Origin: Brasenia schreberi
Lineage: Eukaryota; Streptophyta; Magnoliopsida; Nymphaeales; Cabombaceae
NCBI GenBank assembly: GCA_036023115.1
Contig: JAYKKT010000040.1
Location: 5,615,001 to 5,679,000 of the forward strand
Reading direction: 5' to 3'
DNA length: 64,000 bases
The notes beneath the pieces are model-generated. The model searched no databases, was not told where the DNA came from, and worked only from the letters and a program-made list of their open reading frames with translations. The position numbers and the translations under genes were made by a program. Below, one piece after another: positions 21,440-33,015 of the stretch. How positions within the stretch are numbered: position 1 is the first letter of the stretch; each line of letters starts with the position of its first letter.

Positions 21440-24400
21440 ATGGATTACAAAAATTATGAGCATTGCTTTGGGGCGTTCCCGCCTAGCGACGTGCTGCAGA
21501 GCCCGAATGCAGTAAGAAGTAAGCAAGGGCCACTACATTTTCGCCCGAATGTAGTGAATCAATTGCAGAGAGGGTTCCCACATCATGGACGAGTGTGGGT
21601 AAAGAAGTTAGTCCCACTACATTGCCGCCCGAATGTAGTGAAAAATTTTCAGAGAGGGTCTTCGCATTTTGATTATGGACGGATGCGGGGGATAAGGAAG
21701 CTAGTCCTAGATAATAAGATTCGTATTGGTTCTTGGAATATCGGAACATTATCAGGTAAACTAATGGAGGTGGTAGATACTATGATTCGGAGAAAGATTC
21801 ATATTCTATGTTTACAAGAGACAAAATGGGTTGGAGAAAAAGCAAAGAAGATAGAGGATACAGGTTTTAAATTATGGTACTCAGGTAAAGAAAAGGCCCG
21901 AAACGGAGTTGGTATTATCATAAATAAAGATTTAAAGGAGAGTGTAGTCGACATACAACGATATAGTGACCGAATCATGACATTGAAATTAGTGTTAGGA
22001 GCAGAGGTTTTGAATATAGTTTGTGCTTACGCACCCCAAGTAGGACTAGAAGATAGTATAAAGACAGTTTTTTGGGAAGAGTTAGATAAGGTGTTTCAAA
22101 AGATTCCACAAAGGGAGATGATTTGTTTAGGAGGAGATTTAAATGGACATGTCGGTAAAGAGGCATTAGGATATCAAGGGATTCATGGAAACTTTGGTTA
22201 TGGAGATATAAACGAGGAAGGTAGGGAGATTTTAAATTTTGCTATGTCATTTGATCTCTTTATAGTCAATACAATCTTCAAAAAACGAGATGAACATTTA
22301 ATTACTTATAAGAGTGGCTTATCACAAACACAAATTGATTACTTTATTTGTAGAAAAAAAGATAGAGCGTGTTGTAAAGATTGTAAGGTAATTCCAGGAG
22401 AAAGTTTAACCACCCAACATCGACTTTTAGTTATGGATTTACAAATAAAAAAATGGACAAAGAAGAAAGGAGTGCATCAAGCTATTCAGACTAAATGGTG
22501 GAACCTCAAAAGCGAGAAAGAAGATATATTTAAACAGAAAGTCTTTCAAGGAGATGTTTGGAATTATGTTGGCACACCTTGTGATATGTGGAACAATATG
22601 GCTATACATATTAGGAAAGTGGCGAAAGATGTGTTAGGGGTATCTAAGGGAGGTGTACCAGCACAAAAAGAAGCTTGGTGGTGGAGTGAAGTAGTACAAA
22701 ATAAAATCAAGGCAAAGAGGGCATGTTACAAATTACATTATGCTAAGAAAACTAGTGAAACTTTAGAAGCTTATAAGAAAGCAAAGAAAGAAGCAAAAAA
22801 GGCCGTTAGTGAAGCAAAAACTAAGATTTGGGAGGACTTATATAAAAAACTCAACTCAAAAGAGGGTGAAAGAGATATTTTTAGGATAGCTAGGGCTAGA
22901 GATAAGAAAACTAAAGATCTTAATTATGTTAGATGCATAAAAGACGAGGATGAAAAAATTCTAGTGGCAAATGATGATATAAGAAATAGATGGAAAAACT
23001 ATTTTTATAATCTTTTTAATGAAAATAAAGATGTTAGTATTAGTTTAGGAGATTTAGCCAAGTCAAAAAAGTATATAAACCACAATTTCTACCGACGTAT
23101 TCAAAAGAATGAAGTCAAAGAGGCTCTTAAACATATGAAGAGTGGTAAATCGGTAGGACCAGATAATATTCCTATAGAAGTTTGGAAAATACTAGGAGAA
23201 ATAGGAATCACTTGGCTCACAAGACTATTTAATGAAATATGGAAAAACCAAAAGATGCCCGAGGAATGGAGAGCAAGTACACTTATACCCGTATATAAGA
23301 ACAAGGGAGACATTCAAAATTGTGCGAATTATCGAGGTATCAAGTTAATGAGTCATACTATGAAATTATGGGAAAGAATTATCGAACGTAGGTTAAGACA
23401 AGTATCAAGTACAACAGAGAACCAATTTGGATTTATGCCAGGTAGATCTACTATTGAAGCGATTCACCTTTTGAGACGTCTTATGGAACATTTTAGAGCA
23501 AAAAAGAAAGACCTTCACATGATATTTATTGATCTAGAAAAAGCTTATGATAGGGTACCGAGGGAGGTTCTTTGGAGAACTTTGGAAAAAGAGGTATCCC
23601 ATTGACATATATTAACCTTATAAGAGACATGTATGATGGTGCAAAAACATGTGTGAGGACTCATGAAGGAACGACAGACTTCTTTGAAGTTAATATTGGG
23701 TTACATCAAGGATCAACTTTAAGTCCATACTTATTTATAATGGTGATGGATGAGTTAACAAAACATATTCAAGATGAAGTACCTTGGTGTATGTTATTTG
23801 CAGATGACATTGTATTAGTGGAGGAGTCTAAGGAAAAAGTTAATAGAAAATTGGAACTATGGAGAGAAACATTAGAAAACAAAGGCCTCCGACTTAGTAG
23901 AACAAAGACAGAATATATGGAATGTAAGTTTGATCATTTGGCTACTTCAGAGGACATAGAAATTAAAATTGGCACACATTGCATTCCCCAAAAGGAAAGT
24001 TTTAAATACCTAGGGTCAATTTTTCAAAGTGATGGAAGAATTGATGGAGATGTTACACATAGAATTAATGCTGGTTGGTTAAAATGGAGAGGAGCATCAG
24101 GTATTCTTTGTGATAAGAAGATACCATTAAAATTAAAAGGTAAATATTATAGAGCAGCAATTAGGCCTGCCATGTTTTATGGTTCTGAGTGTTGGGCAGT
24201 TAATCATCAACATGTACAAAAGATGTCTGTGACAGAAATGAAGATGTTGAGATGGATGAGTGGTCATACAAGAAAAGACCGTATACATAATGAGGTTATT
24301 AGAAACAAATTAGGAGTGGCACCAATAGAGGATAAAATGAGAGAACATCGTTTAAGATGGTTTGGACATATAGAAAAAAGATCAAAAGAAGAACTTGTAA

Positions 24401-24570
24401 GAAGGTTAGAAAAACTAAATTTGGAAAGTATTAAAAGAGGTAGAGGACGACCACAAAAGTGTTGGAAAGAAACAATAAAGAATGATCTAGCTTATTGGGA
24501 GTTAACTGCTAACATGGCACACGATAGGGATCTTTGGAAACAAAGAATCCATGTAGCCGACCCCGTCTAG
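21440..24570 (+). pseudogene. RTE endonuclease/reverse transcriptase ORF, one frameshift
   Basis: Frame 1 runs 21440-23605 (721 codons) and continues in another frame from about 23590 to the stop at 24570, about 1,043 residues in all. Residues ~95-335 are the AP-like endonuclease: [14 protein letters not shown] (124-130), CAYAPQ (195-200), GGDLNGHVG (231-239), IDYFI, and TQHRL where SDH is usual. Reverse transcriptase follows with [42 protein letters not shown], then after the shift GLHQGSTLSPYLF and FADD. The C-terminal part has CWKETIKND. The break is one A short in the run at 23586-23590. Residues 30-70 carry an in-frame 28-codon duplication. The protein would nick DNA and prime reverse transcription on the target. 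A sequencing slip in the A-run cannot be excluded. Confidence 0.92.
21531..21640 (+). repeat. Hairpin-bearing 84-bp repeat at the RTE 5' end
   Basis: CACTACATT..CGCCCGAATGTAGTG occurs at 21531-21556 and again at 21615-21640, 84 bases apart (28 codons, in frame). Each copy contains the inverted pair CACTACATT / AATGTAGTG, giving a 9-bp stem in the RNA. Confidence 0.85.
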
Positions 24571-24619
24571 TATGGGAAAAGGCTTAGTTGTTGTTGTTGT
24601 TGTATTGGTTGCCGTGTTA

Positions 24620-27055
24620 CTCAGGCGGTTCCATTGACAGTTCATTAGCGGTGTGTGGGAGTTGCACTGTAACGCTGCCTTTTCTTCATGAGAGGGCAAC
24701 TATGAAGATTAAACTTCTTTTAGTTTGGTTCCGATCACTGTGGTTTGTTGCTGTCACTGATCTACTTGTTGGTTGTCCTTTTCAGAGAATCTACAAGTGT
24801 TGTAGTTTAGTTTTCTGTTCTCTTTTTGTGATCTACTTGTTGGTTGTCCATTGCAGGTGGAAGAGTGCCTGGTCCATTTCTTTGTTTGGAACTGGATCTA
24901 CTAATTACTTCCAATTGGGCACATTGTTCCTTATATTGCGTCATGCCACTTGTTTTATTGCTGGTTTTCATTCCTTCCTTGATTTTGGTTTCTCTCTATT
25001 TAATTGACTATGTATATCATGCTTGGTGCTTCAACCTAATTGTTGAGATGCCAATTAAGCTTATTCTTTTCTCTATTTCTACTTAGTTGTCCTCACTAGA
25101 TACTCTCCATGTACTTCTCATGGACGGCGTCAGGAAGCAAGCCACAACAATGACGCGATGACCTGTATATAATATCATGCATGCTTCAGGGTTGAGATCA
25201 TTTATTTGAATCTATGTTCAACTTGGTTCCCTTCCCTTCTATTATTTGGTTTCTTTCTGGTGTGTCATGCTTGCAGTGTGGTTCTTGTTACTCAGACATG
25301 TCATGTGGGAGGATGGAACAAGAGATGGAAGCAGAGTCACAAGTCTAAGGATCATGAGAAATCTATACAAAGTTGAATTCTTTCCTGTTCTAGATCTATG
25401 GAGACGTCTGTAAAGTATGTGGGTTTTTTTACAGGCAATCTGAATATGGAGCTTGTTCGAGACAAGGGGGAATAATGAATTTTTGGGGGGGGGATTCTAT
25501 TTCCCTATGGTTTATTTGCTTCACTATTGTCTTGATTCTTTATGTTCATATTGGTGACCTAGTTCTTGGTTAATTATCCTGTTCAGGCAAAGTGGAGCAT
25601 AAGTCATCATACGTTATTGGAGTTCCAATATTGGAAAGCAGTGTTACGTTTTTCATGTAGCTTCCTGCTTATATTCTTCCCTTCTTTTCTTGCTTTCGGT
25701 TACCCCCGTTGTCAATGAGATGTGCTTCTCTAGCTTTTTGGCTGTGAATTTGGAAAGATCATGACGCCAATAAGCCTGACTAGATCACGAAACTCGTTCA
25801 ACGCCTATGTGTGATGCCTACTCCTCGGACCTAGTATTTGAATGCTAATTCAGTCGAGGAGGGAAATTTCGTTTTCTACATACCTTTTTTTATAATTTTT
25901 GGTATCAGCATTGATGATCCAGTTGTCCTGGCCAGACATTCTCAAACATTCTCATGGACGGTATTGAAGGAAGATGCCACATTTTGCAGCTTCTTTCTCC
26001 ATAAGGATATGGAGAGCACAATAAGTTTAGGGAGCACGGATATTAGTCTTATTTTCAGACTGAAGGTTAGTATAAGGGTTGCAGACATCATCTGTAAATC
26101 TGATCAAGTTTCAGGGTTCTTATTTTGGTTTTCTCTGAGAAGACTATCAGGTATTGTGTGTTGTAATCAAACAGCAGTAGAAGTAGGGAGCTGATACACC
26201 ACTTGGCAGATTTTAGCTTGATGTCTTCAGTTTGATATCTGCGGTATTTGTGAGCCCCTTGTTGTTGGCCTTGATGGTTACCCCATCATGGTAGAAGGAT
26301 GAATAATTCATTTGGAATCAGATTTTGGTACTTGGTTTTCTGCGGTTTCTCTTGTTGAGTTTTTTCCTCGATGGAAATCTTCTCCAATATCCTGCTTTTT
26401 CTTCCTTGTTGATGATGAAGTGTCGTGCATTTGCAGCTTGGATTCCTTTGAGCGCTCAATTTGGCGAGATACAAGAAGGCTATGATACGAGTCTAGGCAG
26501 ATCATTGTCATGCCTATGAAAGTTACTGTTAACACCACTGAATTAGTGGGTTGTCCTGACAATGCAGTCATGATGCGTTGAGGCATATCGCTGCAATCTC
26601 CAACGTCTGTCCTCACGATAGCGATAATGACTATAGGCGGGGGCCTGTTTCGTCCTTCTAGCTTTGTGTTCTGACTTTAATCAATCTTTACGTGGTTATT
26701 TTCATGCCACTTTTCTGCTTGTTTTTTGTCCTCATCAGGCAACGATTGGTAAGTATTTTCACGGGTTGTAGATATTAAATTTTTATCAGTCCTTGTGTGG
26801 GAGAACAAATTTTTTGAATATCTAATGAAATGTTTCTACTTGTTTTCACTGCTTATCTTTTAGATGCAGCGGCAGCTTGTTTGAGTTGTCTCTTGAGGTT
26901 CCCGTTCCCTGCATTAGTTGCATGGAGTGATGACAAACGCATTCTATGGCTGCTGATCACAATTGACAAATAAGTTTTTTTTATACTGAACGTCAACCAC
27001 AACAATATTGTCAATTATCACCATCTTCAACCGCATCTCACCAAGCTTTAATGTC
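24620..27055. other. T/G-rich intergenic DNA downstream of the RTE insertion
   Basis: No gene recognised. Open frames of up to 139 codons (24588-25007) are rich in Phe/Leu/Val because of T-rich composition and lack motifs. TGATCTACTTGTTGGTTGTCC appears at 24758 and 24829, both followed by TT(C/G)CAG. A G9 run lies at 25485-25493. Confidence 0.4.
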
Positions 27056-27766
27056 TAGATCAGTGTTGTTCTATGTGTATTGTATCGTGTATCATTTTTT
27101 TCTATGATACGTATTATATGGTATCGCTTCGTATTGCAATTTAATACTAAAAAATTACGTAAAAATCTTAAAAAATAAGAAAAAACAGAGAAAAACATGA
27201 TAATTATAAGAATTAATATAATACAAAATTTTAGTACCTATTCATCGCTCACCGTTTAATAATGGAGGAAAGAATTACATATTTTGAAATAGTGCATAAC
27301 ATCCTTAGAAAAAAATACATTTATATAATTGAAATAAATACATTTATATATTGTAATCACGATCATCAAGTAAATAATCTTCATCTTCTCCTTGCTCAAG
27401 ATCCTCACCACCTTCTACTTCAAAATCAAAATTATGATCTCCTTGATGATATTGTTGTTGTAATCTTTTGAAATTAATTCATACAATGTCTTCTTCAGTT
27501 AGGAGTGTATTTGCTTCATTATATTTCATAATCCACTCTTCTAATATATCAAAATTATCTAAATTTATTATATCAAATTAGTTGTTTTAAAGCTTACAAA
27601 AAAGGATAGTGTGAAGAGTGGATTTATCGTCTTATGAAAAATCATAGTGTATCATTGAAGAGTGGATTTATGGCGGTATTGTGAAAAATCATAGTGTGAA
27701 GAGTGGATTTATCGTATTTTCATAATACGATAAATCCACTCTTCATATCATAGATCAGTGTTGTTC
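27056..27766 (-). mobile_element. Transposon remnant flanked by 16-bp direct repeats, with terminal hairpin
   Basis: TAGATCAGTGTTGTTC occurs at 27056-27071 and 27751-27766 and brackets 679 bases. The minus strand retains a decayed acidic C-terminus: LDNFDILEEWIMKYNEAN, then a stop, then QQQYHQGDHNFDFEVEGGED and a DEDYLLDDRDY end at about 27340. This resembles the acidic tails of plant DNA-transposon proteins (hAT-like is my guess). The outer part carries GATAC/GTATC runs. The family assignment is uncertain. The long direct repeat is unusual for a cut-and-paste element. Confidence 0.5.
27698..27744. repeat. Perfect 21-bp hairpin with 5-base loop
   Basis: 27698-27718 is exactly complementary in reverse to 27724-27744, with loop TTCAT. 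The stem begins GAAGAGTGGATTTATCG. Two partial copies of the same arm (GAAGAGTGGATTTAT) lie just upstream near 27616 and 27658, with GTGAAAAATCATAGTGT between them. It sits inside the 27056-27766 insert. Confidence 0.95.
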
Positions 27767-30044
27767 GTGTTGATCTCTGGCGGTATTGCAGGGTTCCTAT
27801 TGCTACAGCCAGAATGTGAAGTTGTTTCTTACTATCAAGAGTGTTCTTCCTTAATTTAAGCAGATTCTTTTTGACCCACAAAAGTAAAGTCTCGTCAAGG
27901 AGACAAATCTTCCGATTTTCCTCTTATAGGGTTCCATCGGCATGTCACTTTCTCGTTGGAAAGGGAAAGATCCTCAATAACTTGTTTATATTTATTTTAT
28001 TGGGAATGTTCAAACCCTAGCCAGGTGAGCTGTTGCTCGTTCTGCATCTTTATTTTGTTTACATGGCAGGATGAAGCAACCTCCAGCCCGGCATATCTGA
28101 TATGTTAAGCCTTGATATGTGCCGATCCCATCTAAGATCAAAACCCACCTTTACGTGATCACTTGACAATAAGGGTATGCTTTATTATATTCTTCTAACA
28201 GTTTTGAGACCTTATATCATAATAAGTCTTTGCTATCTAATTTTTTACACATTCTCATTCAAACTCATTTTATTTCTTTAAATGTCTAAATCATCTTTAA
28301 TTTACAACATGCTCTCTCTTTTTAATTAGTATTATACAGTTTTTTTTTATACCAGAGAAGAACATCGATGGTTGGTTAGGGTGTTGGATCTCTAAAAGAA
28401 GGTTAAGAGTTCAATACTCAACAGCGCATATGGAAATACTAAAGCTGATTGTGTTGAACAAGCAGTGAGGAAACAAATTTTTAGTCAAAAGGATTGGATG
28501 GGATTTTAGAAAGTTGTTTGCGACATAATATGAAAATCGATTCCAGAATGCTCTTTATGACAAACAGTATGAAAATAGATACATGGTGAGAGAACTACAT
28601 CTAAAGAAAAAAAGAAGAAAAAAAAGATCCAAAAAAGGCTTAGTTATGTATTTTTGGGGTGTGCGTGGAGGATGTCCCCTCTCCTCTTTTCTTCTCCTTT
28701 TTATATCTTTTCTTCTTTGCAGATAGTGCTATATTTCTCCCTCCTCTGTCTTCCACCCTTCACAACTCAGCTGCAGAGTGGTTTGCAGTATTTGTACGAA
28801 CTGTTAGTGCTTGCCTGGGGAGGCTACAGCTCTCGCGTGGGTCTGCTTCGATGCATGTGAAGTTGTTGTGCTCCCTGTACGAGGCTGCAACACCGGTTAT
28901 GTGAAAGGATAATGAACGAGCAGAACGATTTTTAAATGGTTTAATGAATGGTTGTTTAATGAGTTGATACTGTGAGTATTCGATATTCATGTCACCCTGT
29001 CTTGTCAGTATAATAAGAGTGGTTTTGGGTTCTGCAATTGAGTGAAGAGTCAAACCTTTAGTGGCAATGGCTGTTAGTATCGCTCGGTATGTGCAGCTTC
29101 AGCCTCCCGTTGTAAAAAGAAGAAAAGGGCACAACCGACGATGAATATCCTGATTAATGGCTTCCGTAAATGATGATCCGCCGATCGGAGAGATTGCTTT
29201 TGGGGGAGAAACTATCCGTTGTTGACCTGAATGAGATTGTGATATCCTATATTCAATGGATCGAGATGTAACTGATTTACAAGGACAGAATGGAGGAAAG
29301 GATCATTGTTAAATCAGTTCGTTTGTCTGTCAGATGAGCTAGAATTTAGATTGTGTCAAAATATGCCAATTTCATTCACCATTAAGGTCCGATATCTTTC
29401 TTTTCAAGGTGTAGAACAAAGAAAAAAATTGAGGAAAATTAGCACCAAGAGCATTACCTCAACGGAACGGGATGGCGCTACCATTGCTGCTGTGGGGAGT
29501 TCAACTCCAAGAGGGATGTGCGTCTGTGGGGAGTTCAACTCCAAGAGGGATGTGCGTCTGTGGGGATGTGCATGGGCATGCGTGTAGAGAGACGTTCACG
29601 GAGAGGGGTTGGGTCACTCCCATTTTCATTTAAGAACCTTGTTCTCATTCCCGTTTTTATTCTGACCAAAAACATCTCTCGTTTTCGTATCCTAAAAATA
29701 ATCAGTCATGAGAAAAGAGAAATACTCCAACATAGGTTTGAAGCTTACCAAATGAAACCTAATTTATATAAAATGAACCTAATTTTGTAGAATCAATTAT
29801 GATTTTGTCAAAAATTTCTTTGCTCTCCATTCCCGGTTTCACTTCTCAAATCCATCCGGTTTGGGACGGGTTCCCACGGGAGCCGGAGATCTCCTTCCCA
29901 TGAACATCCCTACGTGCGTGTTAAGCTTTGACCTCTTCCTGTAACAAAAAAATATATCAAAATTAATTTAATGGTGACAACCACATCAATGGAAATGGCG
30001 ATTTGCTTGTTCCTAAACCTTTTGGTGATGATCTCCTAGCCATT
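27767..30044. other. Intergenic DNA, no recognised gene
   Basis: AT-rich DNA with open frames of up to 97 codons and no recognisable motif. A 34-bp tandem repeat (29491-29570) is listed separately. A stretch at 29820-29920 with GGGACGGGTTCCCACGGG and CCCATGAACATCCCTA looks like a worn transposon end, but I could not find its partner. Confidence 0.4.
29491..29570. repeat. 34-bp tandem repeat, two copies plus partial
   Basis: TGTGGGGAGTTCAACTCCAA.. begins at 29491 and 29525, and a partial TGTGGGGATGTG follows at 29559. The unit contains the short palindrome GAGTTCAACTC. Confidence 0.9.
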
Positions 30045-30252
30045 GTAGAAGTTTGAGAATAGTTTCTTTGGCATGGGTGCGGCCTGCAGCACCACGATCA
30101 GGGGGTGTTCACTGTACGGTTTGGTTATGTTTTAGTCTCATTGTCAAACCAAGCCACTAGTTTGGGTTCTCAACTTTTAAAGAACCAAACTGAACCATGC
30201 CATGAACATAATCAAACCAACAGTTTCGGTTTGGTTTGGTTTGAAACATGGT
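30045..30252. repeat. Dispersed GGTTTGGTT-type repeat, copy 1
   Basis: Shares AGAAGTTTGAGAATAGTTTC and AATCAAACCAACAGTTTCGG with 44080-44253, in the same order and spacing. The GGTTTGGTTTGGTTT core matches a style common in plant non-autonomous elements. No ends identified. Confidence 0.7.
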
Positions 30253-32849
30253 TTTATTAATTTAAAGATTTTACTAAATACAGTGCCCCAAGTTTTTCTT
30301 TGGTTCAGTTCTTGTGATTCCATGAACACCTCTAACCATGTCCATTCATGAAAGCATGAAATCTGGGTCCTTATGCATTGGGTCCAAACTACTGTCAAGT
30401 CTAGATCTGATCCACTTTGTTAACAATGGATCAATTTCCGATCCAATTTTTTTAGATAATTTCCCCCAAATAATTATATATTTATCATTTCATGCATAAG
30501 AGCCTTTGGTTCGACAAAGTTGTTTTCCATTACATAGTGCAGCAATCAAATCCGAGGTTTCAGACATATCTTATACTTATGAGCTGGTTGCAGTGTCACA
30601 ATGATCCACACATCAGATAAGAACGATGATTGATCACTGTGAAAGTGGGACTTCAGAACACAGAATTTTATCTTTTACTCAATAGGGAAAAACCTTCTCT
30701 AAATGTCATGCTTGAAATAAATTTTTGTTAGGAAGAAAATTTACTATATGTATCTATTTATATGTATGTATGTATCTATTTATATGTATGTGTTTGTGTG
30801 TGAATTTGGCCAGTTCGGTTTTGAGTTTCAAAAAGCAAAAACAAAAAAAATTGGAAAAAAATGGATTTAGGTCGATCGAAACTCTCCACCAACTACAACG
30901 TTGTTAGAGAGTCTTGTCGTTAAAATAATGTTTTGAATATATATTTTTAAAATAAATGCTTATATGATTTTTTAGGGCTAATTTTTTGTTTTATTTTAAT
31001 AATAAAAATCAATATCATAACAATGGTGCAGTGGGCCAAGTTGTGTTATTGTTATTTTTTATTATTGATTTATTTTCTTGAGCTTTAATTGTGGTATGGT
31101 GATAAGGATAAGATTTCCAGCTCGGCTCAAGAGGATAGAGTTGAGAAGGTTCATTTGTTTGTAAGCATTCACAGGAAAGATCCTTTTCTTGCTGCATGTC
31201 CACCCACAGTCTTCACTTTTCTGTGGCTGGTCACGGACGGACCTCATACTTTGTCCTCCTTCGTGTCGTTTCCGGATCCACAGTTCGGTGCTTTAACTAA
31301 ACCGGTTTTGGGTACTGTGACACGATCAGAGAAGGCGTTGAGATGGCTGGACCAGGGCTCAATTTTACCATAAAAGAATACAAAAAAGACGAATCCGTTA
31401 CTGGGTCATGAGATTTTATACCAAATCTCATCTGCATTTTGATTAAGTTCTACCTGTTTTGCAATCGGGGCGTTAGTCCCCGACTAGGGTTGTTTACAGT
31501 TCGGTTTCCTTAATCTTGAATCAAATCCTATTCACGGTTCTTCGTGTTTAGAAAACTGAATCAACTATGGCATGATCAACACCGAATCTACAGTTTTGAT
31601 TTGGTTTGATTCTAAATCATGATTCTATTTATATAAGATTTGGTTAAATGTTGAGTATTATGTCATTTTATTATTTAGATTTATGATCAAAATTTAATGT
31701 GTATGAAGTTATAAAACTCGTATATATTTATACTTATTAAGATTTATATATACATATAAACTTTATATATATACACATAATATTATATATAACGGTTTGG
31801 TTTGATTCTCGTATTCGATTCCATCATTAAATTTGATTCTCATATAAACCAAATTCCATTTGAATGGTTCCTTCAACACCCTGACGGGACTGTCAACTTG
31901 CGTGTTGCGCACCACAAGTTTGACTCCCGGGGCACCATACTCGGTTTCGGGTTCCCATTTTGAAAGAAAGAGAAAGTTTCCTCCCGTTTATTTAAAAATG
32001 CATAACATATATATATATATATATATATTATGTTCATATATATATATATATAACATTTTTTAGTACAGTTTGCTGTTATATTCTTTACCGTTGATTTATT
32101 TTATGTTTTTAGTTTGTAACATTTATTCCTTTGTAAAAGAAACTTTTTCATTTTTTACATTGTATATCATTTCCATCAGATAAGGCGTATATAGTATGAT
32201 ATTATATGTTACATTAGGTTGGGACGACCATCTGAAATTTCAACTTGACGCATTTTCAGATCTTGTTAATATTCTTAACGAGAATGGCTTCAACTGTTTT
32301 TTCTTATTTGTTTTAAAGGTTTTGTTTGTTGATAAGTTCATTTTATCGTTTACGTATTTTAATTGCAGGCCCGTTATTTTACGTAGATGCGTATCATTTG
32401 TAGGGTCCCAACTGAAATTTTCTATCGGTTTCAAACTTTCGATTTTCCATTTTGCTAATAGCAATTAACTCATTTTATTATTAATTATCAGAACTAATGG
32501 GTCTAAAGTCGAGTTTGCATGCCCCAAGAGTTGAACTCTTGACCAATATCATGTGAGTCTAGAGCCCTAGAGGAGCTAATTCTTAAGGTGCTATTATAAG
32601 AATGATTTTAGTGGGCGTTCGAAATAAATAACCAACAGATTTAGTTAAATTAACATCGATCTCGTATAAATCTTAGTATTCAGTTGAGTAAAATTAATAT
32701 CTATAGATGAAAATTTTAGCTAAAAGCAGGATTTTCTTGAAAGCATAAGTCGGCTAAACGCGAATTTGATAAAATGTCGCCGCAAATTTGAAATTTGGTT
32801 AATGGTGTGGACGCGTGAGGAAAGGCGGTTTCTGGTACTAGTTTGGCGT
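30253..32849. other. Intergenic DNA with microsatellites
   Basis: No gene. Contains TATCTATTTATATGTATG direct repeats near 30750, a second GGTTTGGTTTGATT-rich stretch at about 31490-31860, and two (TA)n tracts near 32008 and 32036. A weak tRNA-like promoter pair at 32520-32580 was not accepted as a SINE. Confidence 0.4.
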
Positions 32850-33015
32850 ACCGCGTACGCGGTTTAGACCTCTAGAATATTCTGGAGATCGACTTCCCAT
32901 CCGAATTGGTCGGCCACCAACTTGGTCCAATTTGGAAAAGCAAATCTAGCCGCTCATCTCTCGCACAACCGCTTCATCAAGACCGTTGGTTTATCGTCCT
33001 TTCTTCTATAAATAT
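32850..33015 (+). promoter_or_regulatory. Promoter-like segment with heat-shock-type element and TATA box
   Basis: In order: a perfect 14-bp palindrome ACCGCGTACGCGGT (32850-32863), a heat-shock-type AGAATATTCTGGAG (32874-32887; GAA, TTC and GA in 5-bp phase), CCAAT-like TCCAATTTGG (about 32927) and TATAAATAT (33007-33015). A strongly CT-rich leader follows. This arrangement resembles plant stress-inducible or polyubiquitin promoters, but no coding sequence follows. Inferred only. Confidence 0.45.

Larger units (their letters stand above)
21325..24602 (+). mobile_element. Near full-length RTE-clade non-LTR retrotransposon (LINE)
   Basis: About 3.28 kb bounded by a perfect 17-bp target-site duplication, TATTGGTTGCCGTGTTA, at 21308-21324 and 24603-24619. 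Order: a short leader (21325-21439), then a single ORF split by one frameshift (apurinic endonuclease followed by reverse transcriptase), then a short 3' end closing in a (TTG)n tail rather than poly-A. A 3' tail of short tandem repeats, one ORF and about 3.2 kb overall are typical of the RTE clade. The exact duplication and open frames point to recent insertion. Eight other loci in this window derive from the same family. Confidence 0.95.

Noticed and set aside
28100..28145. Possible RTE 3' end (GTGCCGATCCCATCTAAG)
   Set aside because: Only about 20 bases resemble the RTE terminus, and there is no tail or upstream match.
32520..32585. Possible third SINE (minus) with TTAGCTCCTCTAGG and AGAGTTCAACTC
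   Set aside because: The A box is poor and the body does not match the two SINE copies; not enough to call.
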